Below the pieces are notes generated by a model, which searched no databases, was not told the origin of the DNA, and saw nothing but the letters and a program-made list of their open reading frames with translations. A stretch of DNA of 64,000 nt, from NCBI RefSeq assembly GCF_051131135.1, contig NZ_CP151274.1, forward strand, positions 682,001 through 746,000. The letters run 5' to 3'. Origin of the DNA: Thermogladius sp023256015. GTDB lineage: Archaea > Thermoproteota > Thermoprotei_A > Sulfolobales > Desulfurococcaceae. Below are positions 25,199 through 34,178 of this stretch, in pieces. The number at the start of each line of letters is the position of its first letter. Position 1 is the first letter of the stretch. The translations under genes and the position numbers were made by a program.

Positions 25199-26284
25199 TT
25201 GAGAGTGCTCGTCGCCATACCTACTTACAGGAATGCGTCGACAGGCTATGTTATCCGCTCTACTCTGAAGGCGCTGTGCGACCAGACCCTAGGGGGCTTC
25301 CGTGCACTAGTAGTCTACAAGCCGAGCCCGGGGGACAGGACACTCGACATTGTAGACGAATATAAGGACAAGCTGGACATCGAGGTCAGAGTACAACAAA
25401 GCGGCTTCTTTGAGGAAGCAATGAACGAGATCTTCAGGGTGTCGGAGGAGTACGACCTCACCATAGTAACAGACGACGATGCCGTGCCCAGTTCGAGGTT
25501 CGTAGAAGACCACGTCGCGTTCCACAACACCCATGGTAAAGTGGGTATCACCAGCGGGCTCGTCGTAGAAAAAACCGTCTGGGCCTCTCGCGCAGGCCTG
25601 GCAGCCTTCTTGGCTAAGAGGGTTCTCGGCGTTAATAAGCCGCTCCTGGAAAACATGAACGACTACGACGTGTTTATTAGCAACGTTGGTTTGACTGCAC
25701 TCAAGAAACTCTACCAAAAACATGACTGGGAGGGCGAGTACGTCCTAACAGTAGACATTAGAGGCGTTAACCTGAGCTTCAAGTCGAGAAACTACATAGA
25801 GGGGTTCGAGCTGAAGGGCTACACTGTGAGGGGCTTGCGCAACGAGCAGTTATTAGCCCTACATTACATTAGGCAGGGACTACACGCGACACGCTTCAAG
25901 GGCGGAATCGTGAGACACGTGGAAAGAGGCGAGTCATTGTCTAGAGCAGTAATCCCTACTAAAAGCTACATGATCGGCGTAGAGCTCGGGTTACTACCCT
26001 ACGGTGTCAGCCTGTATAGGTTTAAAATCGACTTGAACAAGTTAGAGCTGCTCTCGCACGTCTATGAAGTCTACTCCAGGAACTCTCGTAACCCTAGACT
26101 AGGAGGCTTTGCTAGGGGTCTGAGACTCGCCGTCGCAGCTATAAAGAGCGGGCTGGAGCCAAGGGAGGTGAGAAGCCTGCTAGCGGGGGTGGAGAAGAGG
26201 TATGAGATGCCAAGGCACAATACTCCCGGAGAAGCCTATTTACGAGCCCCTGGCTGGTGGGCAGCACGAAAGGAAGGCCTTTGA
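25199..26284 (+). CDS. Family 2 glycosyltransferase
   Basis: This 361-residue protein starts at TTG 25199 (RVLVAIPTYRN), has the metal motif DDD in IVTDDDAVPSSR (near 97-99), then RGVNLSFKSR and LRNEQLLALHYI, both shared in layout with the enzyme at 7025. No membrane span is visible. The last 45 nt overlap, tail to tail, the GT4 gene on the other strand. Confidence 0.84.
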   Translation: MRVLVAIPTYRNASTGYVIRSTLKALCDQTLGGFRALVVYKPSPGDRTLDIVDEYKDKLDIEVRVQQSGFFEEAMNEIFRVSEEYDLTIVTDDDAVPSSRFVEDHVAFHNTHGKVGITSGLVVEKTVWASRAGLAAFLAKRVLGVNKPLLENMNDYDVFISNVGLTALKKLYQKHDWEGEYVLTVDIRGVNLSFKSRNYIEGFELKGYTVRGLRNEQLLALHYIRQGLHATRFKGGIVRHVERGESLSRAVIPTKSYMIGVELGLLPYGVSLYRFKIDLNKLELLSHVYEVYSRNSRNPRLGGFARGLRLAVAAIKSGLEPREVRSLLAGVEKRYEMPRHNTPGEAYLRAPGWWAARKEGL

Positions 26285-27397
26285 GAGCCTCTTCTTGAAC
26301 GACTCGAAGTCGAAGCCCCGCACTACGCTGAGACCCCTCTCTCTCAGGGCTCTAGCTAAAGCGGGGTCTTCCTCGACTCTCCTCACAATAGATGGGACCT
26401 CGCCTACCTCGGTGTAGCCCAGGGCGGGGCTAATCCTGGACACGATGTCGAACCAGGCGCCGCCGTCCCTGTACACTATCGGTATGGCCCCGGCCGAGAC
26501 GGCCTCGGCTACCGATAAACCGAAGTGCTCCGCGTAAGGGGGGTGGAGGTAGAACAAGGCAGTCCGTAGAAGGTCCCTCAGCCTACTCCTCGGCAGATTA
26601 GGCAGCACGTGGACGTTCCACAGCCCCCGCTCCTCGGCCAACCTCTTCAGGTAGCCAGCGTACCTCGAGCCTTTCCTCGTGGCGGAGCCGACTATGTAGA
26701 AGTCGTAGTCCCGTAGCGCGCCGGCCACCTCTACGACCTTGCCGAGGTTTTTCTCGGGGCTGAACCTGGAGACGGTTACGATGGCCTTCTCCCTCTTCTC
26801 GTCCAGGCTCTCGAAGTACTCGACGTCCACTGGCGGGTGGACCACCTCGACCCTGAACTGGTCCCCGTAAACGCTGTGGAAGACCGCTCGCGTCCAGCTA
26901 CTGTTGACCAAGACGAGCCTCGGCCTGCCCGTGACCGAGTCGGCCAGCCTTTTAAGCAGGGTCTCGTAGCTCCTCCACACGAACCCCCTCCTACCGCTGG
27001 GGGTTATGAGCGGGACGTGTATGTAGGCAACGTCAACGGGCGTGGGGACGTGCGAGGCGGTGTCCACGACGACGTCCCCGCCCGCCTCTCTCTTGATGCG
27101 CTTCACCAAGACACCGGTCAGAAGAGCCCTTCTCAGCCTCGTCAACCGGTCGCCCGTCAAAGCCCTCGCGAGAAGGTCGACTATACCGGCTGTCGGGGGC
27201 AGAGGCCTCGCCTCGATCAAAGGCTTGAAACCAGGCGAGAGCAGCCCGACGACCTCGGCCAGCCTCTCCCAGTCCAGGTAGTAGGTCGCGATCCTGCTCT
27301 CGAAGCCCATCTCGGCTAGAGCCCGGTGCATTTCGATCGCCAGCTTCTCGGCGCCACCCCCTATCTCGAGGAGGGGGTGTACGATAACCACTTCCAC
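26240..27397 (-). CDS. Family 4 glycosyltransferase (ALG11-like layout)
   Basis: This 385-residue GT-B enzyme starts at GTG 27397, sharing one base with the upstream stop (TAGTG). It has HPLLEIGGGAEKLAIEMHRAL (in two parts: HPLLEIGGG, AEKLAIEM), a middle SSWTRAVFHSVYG acceptor region, TVSRFSPEKNLGKVVEV at the donor domain and EHFGLSVAEAVSAG with E-x7-E. The pattern recalls eukaryotic ALG11 and ALG2 mannosyltransferases, so a mannose donor is possible. It forms a minus-strand pair with the gene upstream. Confidence 0.85.
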   Translation of the reverse strand: MEVVIVHPLLEIGGGAEKLAIEMHRALAEMGFESRIATYYLDWERLAEVVGLLSPGFKPLIEARPLPPTAGIVDLLARALTGDRLTRLRRALLTGVLVKRIKREAGGDVVVDTASHVPTPVDVAYIHVPLITPSGRRGFVWRSYETLLKRLADSVTGRPRLVLVNSSWTRAVFHSVYGDQFRVEVVHPPVDVEYFESLDEKREKAIVTVSRFSPEKNLGKVVEVAGALRDYDFYIVGSATRKGSRYAGYLKRLAEERGLWNVHVLPNLPRSRLRDLLRTALFYLHPPYAEHFGLSVAEAVSAGAIPIVYRDGGAWFDIVSRISPALGYTEVGEVPSIVRRVEEDPALARALRERGLSVVRGFDFESFKKRLSKAFLSCCPPARGS

Positions 27398-28365
27398 TAC
27401 TCTAACACCTCTACAGACCTGACTCCTTTGAGAAGTGCTCCAGCGTAGTGGAAGACTCTCGGATCTTTTATGTAGACGACCCTGTATTGTGCTCGTTCAC
27501 GTGTTACCTTAATACTTCTACCGATCTTACCCTTAACAACCAAGTCGACCTCACCTAGGTCTCTTAGCCTCTCGAGAGTCTCCTGGCTGACGCCCACGAG
27601 GAAGAGAGAGTCGTCTATACCATACTCCCTGGGGTTAACCATCTTAGATACGACGCTGACCTCGAAGGCCACGTTGTTATTAACCGACTTGATGTACCTG
27701 AGCGGTTCTCTGATCAATACGTAGGGTGTGTAAAACGGGAATACAAGGGCGTCTCTCTTCCTTTTAAAAACAAGCAGCTCGGCGGGGTTTAAGCCTAGGG
27801 CTCTGTAGTAGTCGATGTTGTTTCTTACCACCCTGCCCACGTAACTCACAACACTCTTGGTATACCTTTTCTCCCTCCTGAAATCGATGAGAGCCGGCTG
27901 AGCGTTAAGCCCGACCATTACTGGGACCGCGACCGAGAAGCCTACTCTAACACAGAATTCCAAGTCCTCCCCATTCATCAAATCTCTCCAGCCGCCTCTA
28001 GATAGTATATGCTCTCTTTTTCCGGCCAGTGTACCAATAGCGTACACGGGTTGGTGGGCCTCGGCCACCTCTATGACCTTGTGAAAACTCGTGTTGTAAA
28101 CGGTGTCTAGGTCGAAGTAGGCCGTTATAGACCCCTCCGGGCACTTGTGTAGCGCGATCTGCCGGCCTAGCCCTCTACTAGACTTGTACCTGTAGAGCTT
28201 CAAGTTGAAGTCTCTCTTAAGCTCGAGGAGCTTTTCCCAAGTTCCGTCAGTTGAGTAGGAGTCTACGACCACTATCGTGTAGTTCGGTCTGTAGACCGAC
28301 TTGATCGACTCCTCGATGTAGCGGGCGTTGTTGAAGACAGTCCCGTAAACGCAGACGTCGGCCAT
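27397..28365 (-). CDS. Family 2 glycosyltransferase-like protein
   Basis: This 322-residue protein opens VCVYGTVFNNARYIEESIKS (4-23), has VVVDSYSTDGTWEKL and the metal-binding DLD in AYFDLDTVYN (near 91-93), and a GEDLEFCVRVGF acceptor-side motif (ED). The C-terminal 130 residues are an extra beta-rich domain of unknown role. It sits 11 nt downstream of the cysteine synthase gene and 1 nt overlaps the GT4 gene, suggesting one minus-strand transcript. Confidence 0.8.
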   Translation of the reverse strand: MADVCVYGTVFNNARYIEESIKSVYRPNYTIVVVDSYSTDGTWEKLLELKRDFNLKLYRYKSSRGLGRQIALHKCPEGSITAYFDLDTVYNTSFHKVIEVAEAHQPVYAIGTLAGKREHILSRGGWRDLMNGEDLEFCVRVGFSVAVPVMVGLNAQPALIDFRREKRYTKSVVSYVGRVVRNNIDYYRALGLNPAELLVFKRKRDALVFPFYTPYVLIREPLRYIKSVNNNVAFEVSVVSKMVNPREYGIDDSLFLVGVSQETLERLRDLGEVDLVVKGKIGRSIKVTRERAQYRVVYIKDPRVFHYAGALLKGVRSVEVLE

Positions 28366-28376
28366 GGACCACGCCT

Positions 28377-29570
28377 CTAGTCGACCCTGCCCTTGTAATC
28401 CGCCACGTCGGGGCAGACCTTGGAGTAGAGGGCCTCGAGTAGCTCGGCGTACTTCAGCCCGTGGTCGGGTAGGACGACTACCACGTCGCCCTCCAGCACC
28501 CCTCTACGCGTGAGCTCCTTGGTCGCCCTGAGTACTGCCCCGGCGCTCAACCCGACCAGCAAACCCTCGCTCCTCGCCAGTGCGACAACCTCCTGGAACG
28601 CCTCGTCTAGGCTGACCTCTAGGACCCCGTCTACACCCGCTAGCTGCACCCACTTCATCCCCGTCTCCACCCTCCTCATGCCCGGTATGAAGTCGCCTCT
28701 CGCGGGCTGGACCCCGAACACCTTCACGCCCCCAAGCCTAGACTTGAAGTACACCGAGAGGGCGGACAAGTGGCCGGAGGTCCCAAGGGCCCCCACCACC
28801 CCCCTTATCCTCAGGCCCGACTGCGAGGCCTGGTAGTCGACCTCCTTCGCCGTGTACTGGAGGTGAGCTATGACGTTCAGGTCGTTCTCGAACTGGTCTG
28901 GGTGTAGCAGCCCCTCCCGCCTAGCCGTCTCTCTCACGTCGCCGAGGATCTCCGTGGTCAAGGCCCCCTTCAGCCTCACGACCTCGGCCCCCATGAGCTC
29001 GAATATGTAGTCGACGCACCTCTGGGCTGTCTGGGGCAGGTAGACCTTGGCCTTCAGCCCGAGGTTGTTCGCGACCCCGACGAGCCCCAGCCCCGTGTTG
29101 GTCGACGTGGCCTCGACAACCTTGAGCCCGGGCCTCACACCGGGGTTGTTCAACAGCATGAACCAGGCTATCCTGTCCTTGATACTCAGGCTGAAGGGGT
29201 GGTACCACTCGAGCTTCGCCCAGACCCTCACCCTCCCGTCGCTGAGGCTCCTGAGCTTCACGAGCGGGGTCGGGGCGTCCCTCACGGCCAGGTCTAGCAC
29301 GGAGTCGTAGACCCTCGCGGCGTCCCCCTTAACGTTGTAGTAGAAGTCGAGGGCGTCAAGGGACGCAGGCTCGTCCACGGGTACGAAGCGGGGGCCGAGA
29401 GACCAGAGCGCGGTGTACAGGGCGTCGTCTAGAGCCCTCAGCTCCCCGTCGACTGGTAGCGGGGGAGCCCTCCAAGAAGCGAGTATTTCCTTGATGTAGG
29501 GCAGGGCCTCCCCGAACCCTGTAAGCCCCCCCTTGACCGCCCTCAGCTCTACTAGCCTCACTCCACACAC
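28377..29570 (-). CDS. O-phosphoserine sulfhydrylase-type cysteine synthase
   Basis: This 397-residue PLP enzyme has an N-terminal extension of about 95 residues, then APTPLVKL, FSLSIKDR with the PLP lysine at 131, TSTNTG (155-160) and the Gly-rich GALGTSGH phosphate loop. The segment IPGMRRVETG matches the Arg region that selects O-phosphoserine in the characterised Aeropyrum pernix enzyme, and the length and extension also fit it. It makes L-cysteine from O-phosphoserine and sulfide. The start GTG/ATG-type codon at 29570 lies 34 nt from a TATA box. It heads a minus-strand unit with two glycosyltransferases, which is an odd metabolic neighbour. Confidence 0.85.
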   Translation of the reverse strand: MCGVRLVELRAVKGGLTGFGEALPYIKEILASWRAPPLPVDGELRALDDALYTALWSLGPRFVPVDEPASLDALDFYYNVKGDAARVYDSVLDLAVRDAPTPLVKLRSLSDGRVRVWAKLEWYHPFSLSIKDRIAWFMLLNNPGVRPGLKVVEATSTNTGLGLVGVANNLGLKAKVYLPQTAQRCVDYIFELMGAEVVRLKGALTTEILGDVRETARREGLLHPDQFENDLNVIAHLQYTAKEVDYQASQSGLRIRGVVGALGTSGHLSALSVYFKSRLGGVKVFGVQPARGDFIPGMRRVETGMKWVQLAGVDGVLEVSLDEAFQEVVALARSEGLLVGLSAGAVLRATKELTRRGVLEGDVVVVLPDHGLKYAELLEALYSKVCPDVADYKGRVD

Positions 29571-29602
29571 CTCCTCTAGCCAGTCTTACAGAGCACTTTT
29601 GG

Positions 29603-29612
29603 AGTATATAAT
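29603..29612 (-). promoter_or_regulatory. TATA box for the cysteine synthase unit
   Basis: The near-palindromic AGTATATAAT sits 33 nt upstream of the minus-strand start at 29570. It is 79 nt from the plus-strand start at 29691 and therefore fits the minus gene better. Confidence 0.5.
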
Positions 29613-29690
29613 GCAATGAGCCCTTTGAGGTTTACCAGTTGAGGGTTTTCGAGGAGAAGGGAGGATAGTAGACTAGTACTCAGGGGGTAT

Positions 29691-31115
29691 GTGTTGGAGT
29701 ACTTCGTGGGCGTGGACTTGGGGACTTCCTCTGTTAAGTTTGTCGTCTTAGACGAGTCGCTTAAGGAAGTGTACGCTTTATCACGCGAGCTCAGAATAGG
29801 GTTCGCTAGTGATGGTAGCGTACTCTACGACCCGGAAGCAGTGTTAAGGACTGTCGAGGGCGAGCTGAGAGCTCTGTCCAGTAAACTGGGCGGAGACCTT
29901 TACGTGGGCTTCAGCGGGCACTCACCCTCGCTCGTAGTCATGGACGAACAGGGTAGAAGCCTCGAGACTATTGTATGGCTAGACACGAGGGCCAGTTCCG
30001 TGCTCGACGAGGCTGCTAAACTAATGGGGGAGAAGGAGTGGTACTACAAGACCGGCCTACGTCTATCCCCCATATTCTTCCCGGCTAAGATACTGTGGAT
30101 TAAGCGGTTCAAGCCCTCCGTACTAGAGAGGGCGAGGTGGGTCGCCCAGTTCAAAGACTACGTTGTCTACAACTTAACGAAGCAGGCGTACACGGACTAC
30201 TCGAGCGCCTCCGAGACCCAGTTGTTCAACATAAGAGGCTTCTACGACGACGAGATTCTGGGGCTCCTCGGGCTAGACGAGTCAAAGCTCTTCGAGCCGG
30301 CCGCCTCCCACACAGTCCTCCAACACGTCTCGAACCCGCGTATCTGGTTAGTCCTAGGCGGCGTAGACTCCGTCGTGGCAGCTTTGGGTGGAGGTGTCGT
30401 CGAGTCTAGCACGGTCTCCTTGTCGGCGGGGTCTTCTGCCTGCGTTGACATACCCGTTGCGAGACCAGTACTAGACTACGAGAAAGGTTTCGAGACCTAC
30501 TACCACGTGCTACCCGGCTGGTTCGTGCTCGAGGCCTCGCTCCCGTCTGCGGGTCTCACGGTAGACAAGGTGCTCGAGCTCGCTGGTCTAGAGAGGGGCG
30601 TCGAAGAGGAGGTGGGCCTAGACAAGCCCTCAGGGCTGGTCTTAGTACCCTACTTGACAGGCTCGCGCAGCCCGGACTGGGACTCATCAGCGAGAGGGCT
30701 GGTCTACGGGCTGAGCCTCTCGACGACACGGCTCGATCTACTCAAAGCGGCTTACGAGGGGATAGGTTTTTGGGCGAGAGAGGTCTTGGAGTTATCGCGT
30801 GGACTCGGTTTAGAGGTGAGACAAGTAGTCGTCTCGGGCGGTCTGTCCTCTTCGAACCTCTTCAATACTATAACCTCGAGCATCCTTGGTCTAGAGGTCA
30901 AGAAGCCCCGCGTGAGAGACTTGTCTCCCTACGGAGCAGCTTTACTGGCCGCAATAGGCGCCGGGAAGATCAAGTTCAGCGACGTCCCTAGACTCATAGA
31001 GTTCGAGCAAGTGTATAGCCCTAGGCCAGAGCTAGTTGTGGCATACAACGCGCTGTTCCAGGTATACAGAAAAATGAAAAGAGTATATAAGGAGCTTGGA
31101 GGATTAGTAGAGTAG
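29691..31115 (+). CDS. FGGY-family carbohydrate kinase (xylulokinase-like)
   Basis: This 474-residue protein has the N-terminal ATP/sugar fold FVGVDLGTSSVKFVVLDE (split: FVGVDLGTSS, VKFVVLDE), VWLDTRAS, the catalytic Asp in VLGGVDSVVAALGGG (near 222-236) and the C-terminal VVSGGLSSSNLFNTI plus LSPYGAALLAA signatures. It phosphorylates a sugar or polyol; xylulose is the nearest guess, but FGGY specificity cannot be read from motifs. The start is GTG 29691 (or TTG 29694). The regulator gene follows after 2 nt. Confidence 0.87.
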   Translation: MLEYFVGVDLGTSSVKFVVLDESLKEVYALSRELRIGFASDGSVLYDPEAVLRTVEGELRALSSKLGGDLYVGFSGHSPSLVVMDEQGRSLETIVWLDTRASSVLDEAAKLMGEKEWYYKTGLRLSPIFFPAKILWIKRFKPSVLERARWVAQFKDYVVYNLTKQAYTDYSSASETQLFNIRGFYDDEILGLLGLDESKLFEPAASHTVLQHVSNPRIWLVLGGVDSVVAALGGGVVESSTVSLSAGSSACVDIPVARPVLDYEKGFETYYHVLPGWFVLEASLPSAGLTVDKVLELAGLERGVEEEVGLDKPSGLVLVPYLTGSRSPDWDSSARGLVYGLSLSTTRLDLLKAAYEGIGFWAREVLELSRGLGLEVRQVVVSGGLSSSNLFNTITSSILGLEVKKPRVRDLSPYGAALLAAIGAGKIKFSDVPRLIEFEQVYSPRPELVVAYNALFQVYRKMKRVYKELGGLVE

Positions 31116-31117
31116 GG

Positions 31118-31900
31118 TTGGAGTTGTCTGTAGCCAGGAGAATAGAAGACCTAATGCTTGAGGCAGAGTTCTACTGCAGGGTCAACGCGGCTCGTAGAAC
31201 TATGAAGCTCAAAGACCTCGCCAGCAGCCTAGGTGTCGACTTGACCACGCTGAGCAAGTACGTTAACATGCACATAAAGCCTAGTAGGCCTAGAATGAGG
31301 GAGCTCGGTGAGAAGCTTAGGGACGTAGACTACAAGAGCGTGATCAGAGACTGCTTAATATGGCAACCATACCCGTTCCCAGAGATGAACAACCTGCTGT
31401 TCAAGTGCAACGAGCTCCTCGACTGCGCGGTCTACGAGTTTCTCAAGGAGCTTGGAGGGGTGGTCTTCGACTACATCCTGACCGTAGAGGGCGGGGGTTT
31501 AGCACTAGCCCAAGCCATAGCTTCACGCCTCAAGCTACCTGTCGTCTACGGCCTGAGGGACATTATCATAAGGGGTGGCCACAGTATACCCTACAAGTAT
31601 ACGCCGGTCTACGCGTGGGGGCCTAGGATCAAGAGGTACATCACCCTACCCCTCGGCAGAGAGCTGAAGAACAAGAGGGTAGTAGTCGTAGACGACATAG
31701 CGTGGACAGGGGCTACGGTAATGACTCTAGCAGAGTACGCGGCTCGCAAGAAGTGCGATGTCGTAGGCGTCTTCTTGCTAGCGACCTTTGGGGACGTCTA
31801 TGAAAGGCTCGTCGGGAAGTTGGGGAACAGACTACACGTTGTCCTGATACTACCTAATGAGGCCAGGAAGAGTGTAATGAGCGAGTTTGAGTTCATATAG
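31118..31900 (+). CDS. HTH plus phosphoribosyltransferase-domain regulator (GfcR/PurR-type)
   Basis: This 260-residue protein has an N-terminal helix-turn-helix (MKLKDLASSLGVDLTTLSKY, about 24-43) and a C-terminal phosphoribosyltransferase domain whose PRPP loop reads VVVVDDIAWTGATV (about 186-199). The layout matches archaeal regulators such as GfcR of haloarchaea, where the domain senses a sugar phosphate or PRPP and not a base. Lying 2 nt after the sugar kinase gene, it probably controls that gene and perhaps the transporter downstream. Confidence 0.82.
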   Translation: MELSVARRIEDLMLEAEFYCRVNAARRTMKLKDLASSLGVDLTTLSKYVNMHIKPSRPRMRELGEKLRDVDYKSVIRDCLIWQPYPFPEMNNLLFKCNELLDCAVYEFLKELGGVVFDYILTVEGGGLALAQAIASRLKLPVVYGLRDIIIRGGHSIPYKYTPVYAWGPRIKRYITLPLGRELKNKRVVVVDDIAWTGATVMTLAEYAARKKCDVVGVFLLATFGDVYERLVGKLGNRLHVVLILPNEARKSVMSEFEFI

Positions 31901-31987
31901 TTTCCCCATATCCTCCAAAAAACGGTACCCTCTACTGGGTTTCACGGTTAATACCAACCCGAATCAATACGTGTTGCAGTAGAGGCG

Positions 31988-33451
31988 ATGCGCTTGACTA
32001 AGATCCTTGAAACTATCGAGAAAAAGCTAAAGATGATACCAGACCCGCAGGAAATCCTGAAGAAAGCCGTGACGTGGGGGCTCGGCCCAAGGTCGCTGGA
32101 GTTGCTGAGGAGAGCACTCGAAGTAGAGTCTCTTGGAGCAATGCCCTTCAGCATGTACGACGCACCCCCTATAGTCGAGGAGGCCGTAGATGACGCCATT
32201 ATCGTCGACGCAGATGGTAAGCGCTATATCGACATGATGGCCGGCTTTGCGGTCAACAACGTGGGCCACCACAGGAAGGAAGTACTGGTAGCCATTATAG
32301 AGCAGTTCAACAGGCTAGTCCAGTACTCGGAGATGCTCAGCGAGGTTAGGATTAAGCTCGGCGAGAAGCTCGTCCAGATAACGCCCGGCTCTTTCAAGAA
32401 GAAGGTGTTCTACGGTTTAACTGGCTCTGACGCGAACGAGGTGGCTATAAAACTGGCCAGGTACTATACCGGTAGACCGATCATAATAACCCAGTGGGCG
32501 GACTACCACGGCAGGACGATCGGGACAGTACCTTTCACCACCAGCTTCTCGACGTGGTCGCAGAACTACCCCTTAATGGGTGCCGACATGAACGTCGTGA
32601 GGATACCCTTCCCCTACTGCTACAGGTGCCCGTGTAACCCGAAGGCGGAAACGTGCGAGGAGTGTGCGGAGGACTGCTTGTACATTGTCGAGTACATGTT
32701 CACCCACACCTACTACGGCCTGAGAGACCCGCTCAGCAAGTCGACTAATGTAGCGGGATTCCTGATAGAGCCCTATCAGAGCGCGGCGGGCTACATGATA
32801 CCCCCAGACAACTGGTTGCCAGGCTTGTACAAGCTGGCCAGGGAGTACGACGCTCTCTTCATGGTCGACGAGATCCAGACCGGGTGGGCTAGGACGGGTA
32901 AGATGTGGGCTGTAGACCACTACCCGGGTGTCGAGCCCGACTTGGTGATGGTGGCCAAGTCTATAGCCAACGGTCTCCCCTTCTCCGCCGTAATAGGGAG
33001 GGCGGAGATAATGGACAGCTGGGGGCCCGGCGCCCACTCGAGTACTTTTGCGGGGTACATGCTCGGTTGTGCGGCAGCGCTAAAGACTATAGAGATAATA
33101 GAGAGGGAGAACCTGGCGTACCAGGCTAAGGTCAAAGGAGAGAAGTTCCTGAAAGGTCTCCAAGACCTGATGCAGAGGCACCCAATACTAGGCTACGTCG
33201 AGGGAAAGGGCCTGTACATAGGCGTCGAGTTCGTCAAAGACAGGCAGAGCAAGAAGCCGGCTACCGAGGAGACTAAGTGGATGACCATGAGGCTGATGCA
33301 GAAGGGTATGCTAGTCAAGAGAGCGGGCTACCTAGGTAACAGGTTCGCCCTATCACCACCGCTAGTGATAAGCGAGGAGACGCTGAACAGGGCCCTGGAG
33401 ATCTTCGACGAGGTGTTCTCGGAGGCCGAAGAGAAGTTTAACATAAGGTGA
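31988..33451 (+). CDS. Class III PLP-dependent aminotransferase / amino acid racemase family
   Basis: This 487-residue protein carries the class III fold: GLTGSDANEVAIKLAR, ADYHGRTIGT, MVDEIQTGWARTGKMWA (PLP Asp) and MVAKSIANGLPFSAVIGR with the Schiff-base Lys, then HSSTFAG. The CYRCPC...C..C insertion near 214-235 is typical of archaeal members annotated as 4-aminobutyrate aminotransferase or broad-specificity amino acid racemase. The substrate is not decided by the sequence. It starts at ATG 31988. A small frame gap of 87 nt separates it from the regulator gene and it may have its own promoter. Confidence 0.85.
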   Translation: MRLTKILETIEKKLKMIPDPQEILKKAVTWGLGPRSLELLRRALEVESLGAMPFSMYDAPPIVEEAVDDAIIVDADGKRYIDMMAGFAVNNVGHHRKEVLVAIIEQFNRLVQYSEMLSEVRIKLGEKLVQITPGSFKKKVFYGLTGSDANEVAIKLARYYTGRPIIITQWADYHGRTIGTVPFTTSFSTWSQNYPLMGADMNVVRIPFPYCYRCPCNPKAETCEECAEDCLYIVEYMFTHTYYGLRDPLSKSTNVAGFLIEPYQSAAGYMIPPDNWLPGLYKLAREYDALFMVDEIQTGWARTGKMWAVDHYPGVEPDLVMVAKSIANGLPFSAVIGRAEIMDSWGPGAHSSTFAGYMLGCAAALKTIEIIERENLAYQAKVKGEKFLKGLQDLMQRHPILGYVEGKGLYIGVEFVKDRQSKKPATEETKWMTMRLMQKGMLVKRAGYLGNRFALSPPLVISEETLNRALEIFDEVFSEAEEKFNIR

Positions 33452-33455
33452 GCTT

Positions 33456-34144
33456 TTGCCCCAGCTAAAGATACTCTACGCCTCCGACTTCCACGGGTCT
33501 ACAATAGTTTTCAGGAAGTTCGTTAACGCGTCGCTAATGTATAAAGTAGACTACTTGATCTACGGTGGAGACATAAGCGGCAAGTACTTCGTCCCCATAC
33601 TGAGGAGAAAAGACTACTTTGAAGCCTACTATCTCAACAAGAAGCACGTGATGAAAGAAAACGAGTTGCAGAAATTTGTGGAGAAAATAGAGAATAGTGG
33701 CGGGTACACGATAGTCGTCGAAGAGAACGAGTATGAGAAGATAAACACTGATCAATCGTACGCAGACCGGGTCTTTAAGGAGCTGATGAAGAGCAGGTTA
33801 AAAAGCTGGCTAGTATTCGCTGAGGAAAAACTCAAGGATAAGGATATCCAACTCCTTCTCCAGCTGGGTAACGACGACGAGGAGTTCTTAGCCGGTGTTA
33901 TAAAAGAGCTAGAGTCGAGTAAAGTAAAATATGTCGAGAACAAGATCGAGGCTTTGAAAGAGGGATACGAACTCGCCAGCCTCGGCTACGCTAATGTACC
34001 ACCGTGGAAGTGTCCGAGAGACGTAGAAGAGCCTATACTAGAGGGCATGTTGACCAAGCTTATGTCCCAAGTATAAGCTTCGAGAAGACGATTCTCAACA
34101 CCTGTTGCCCTCCATACAATACAAACATCGACCTCGCTCCATAA
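33456..34144 (+). pseudogene. Frameshifted, truncated metallophosphoesterase
   Basis: From TTG 33456 the frame gives 206 residues with ASDFHGS (metal motif D-x-H), YGGDISG (GD) and LGNDDEEFL (GN[HD]), the first three calcineurin-like phosphoesterase motifs. The stop TAA is at 34074-34076. Beginning at 34076 in another frame is FEKTILNTCCPPYNTNIDLAP, the expected next strand (usual form N-x-H-x-PPY-x-T-x-(I/L)-DLAP; quoted 21 residues in parts: FEKTILN and CCPPYNTNIDLAP). Then the match ends at TAA 34142-34144. The second metal half with GHVH is missing, so no activity is expected. It is 4 nt from the aminotransferase gene. Confidence 0.7.
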
Positions 34145-34178
34145 CAGACCCCCGTCTAATCCTAGCATGCCTAGCCTG

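Noticed and set aside
32640..32700. Cys-rich insertion in the class III aminotransferase as a new metal site
   Set aside because: Similar CYRCP...C...C segments are usual in archaeal members of this family, so it is not specific to this gene.
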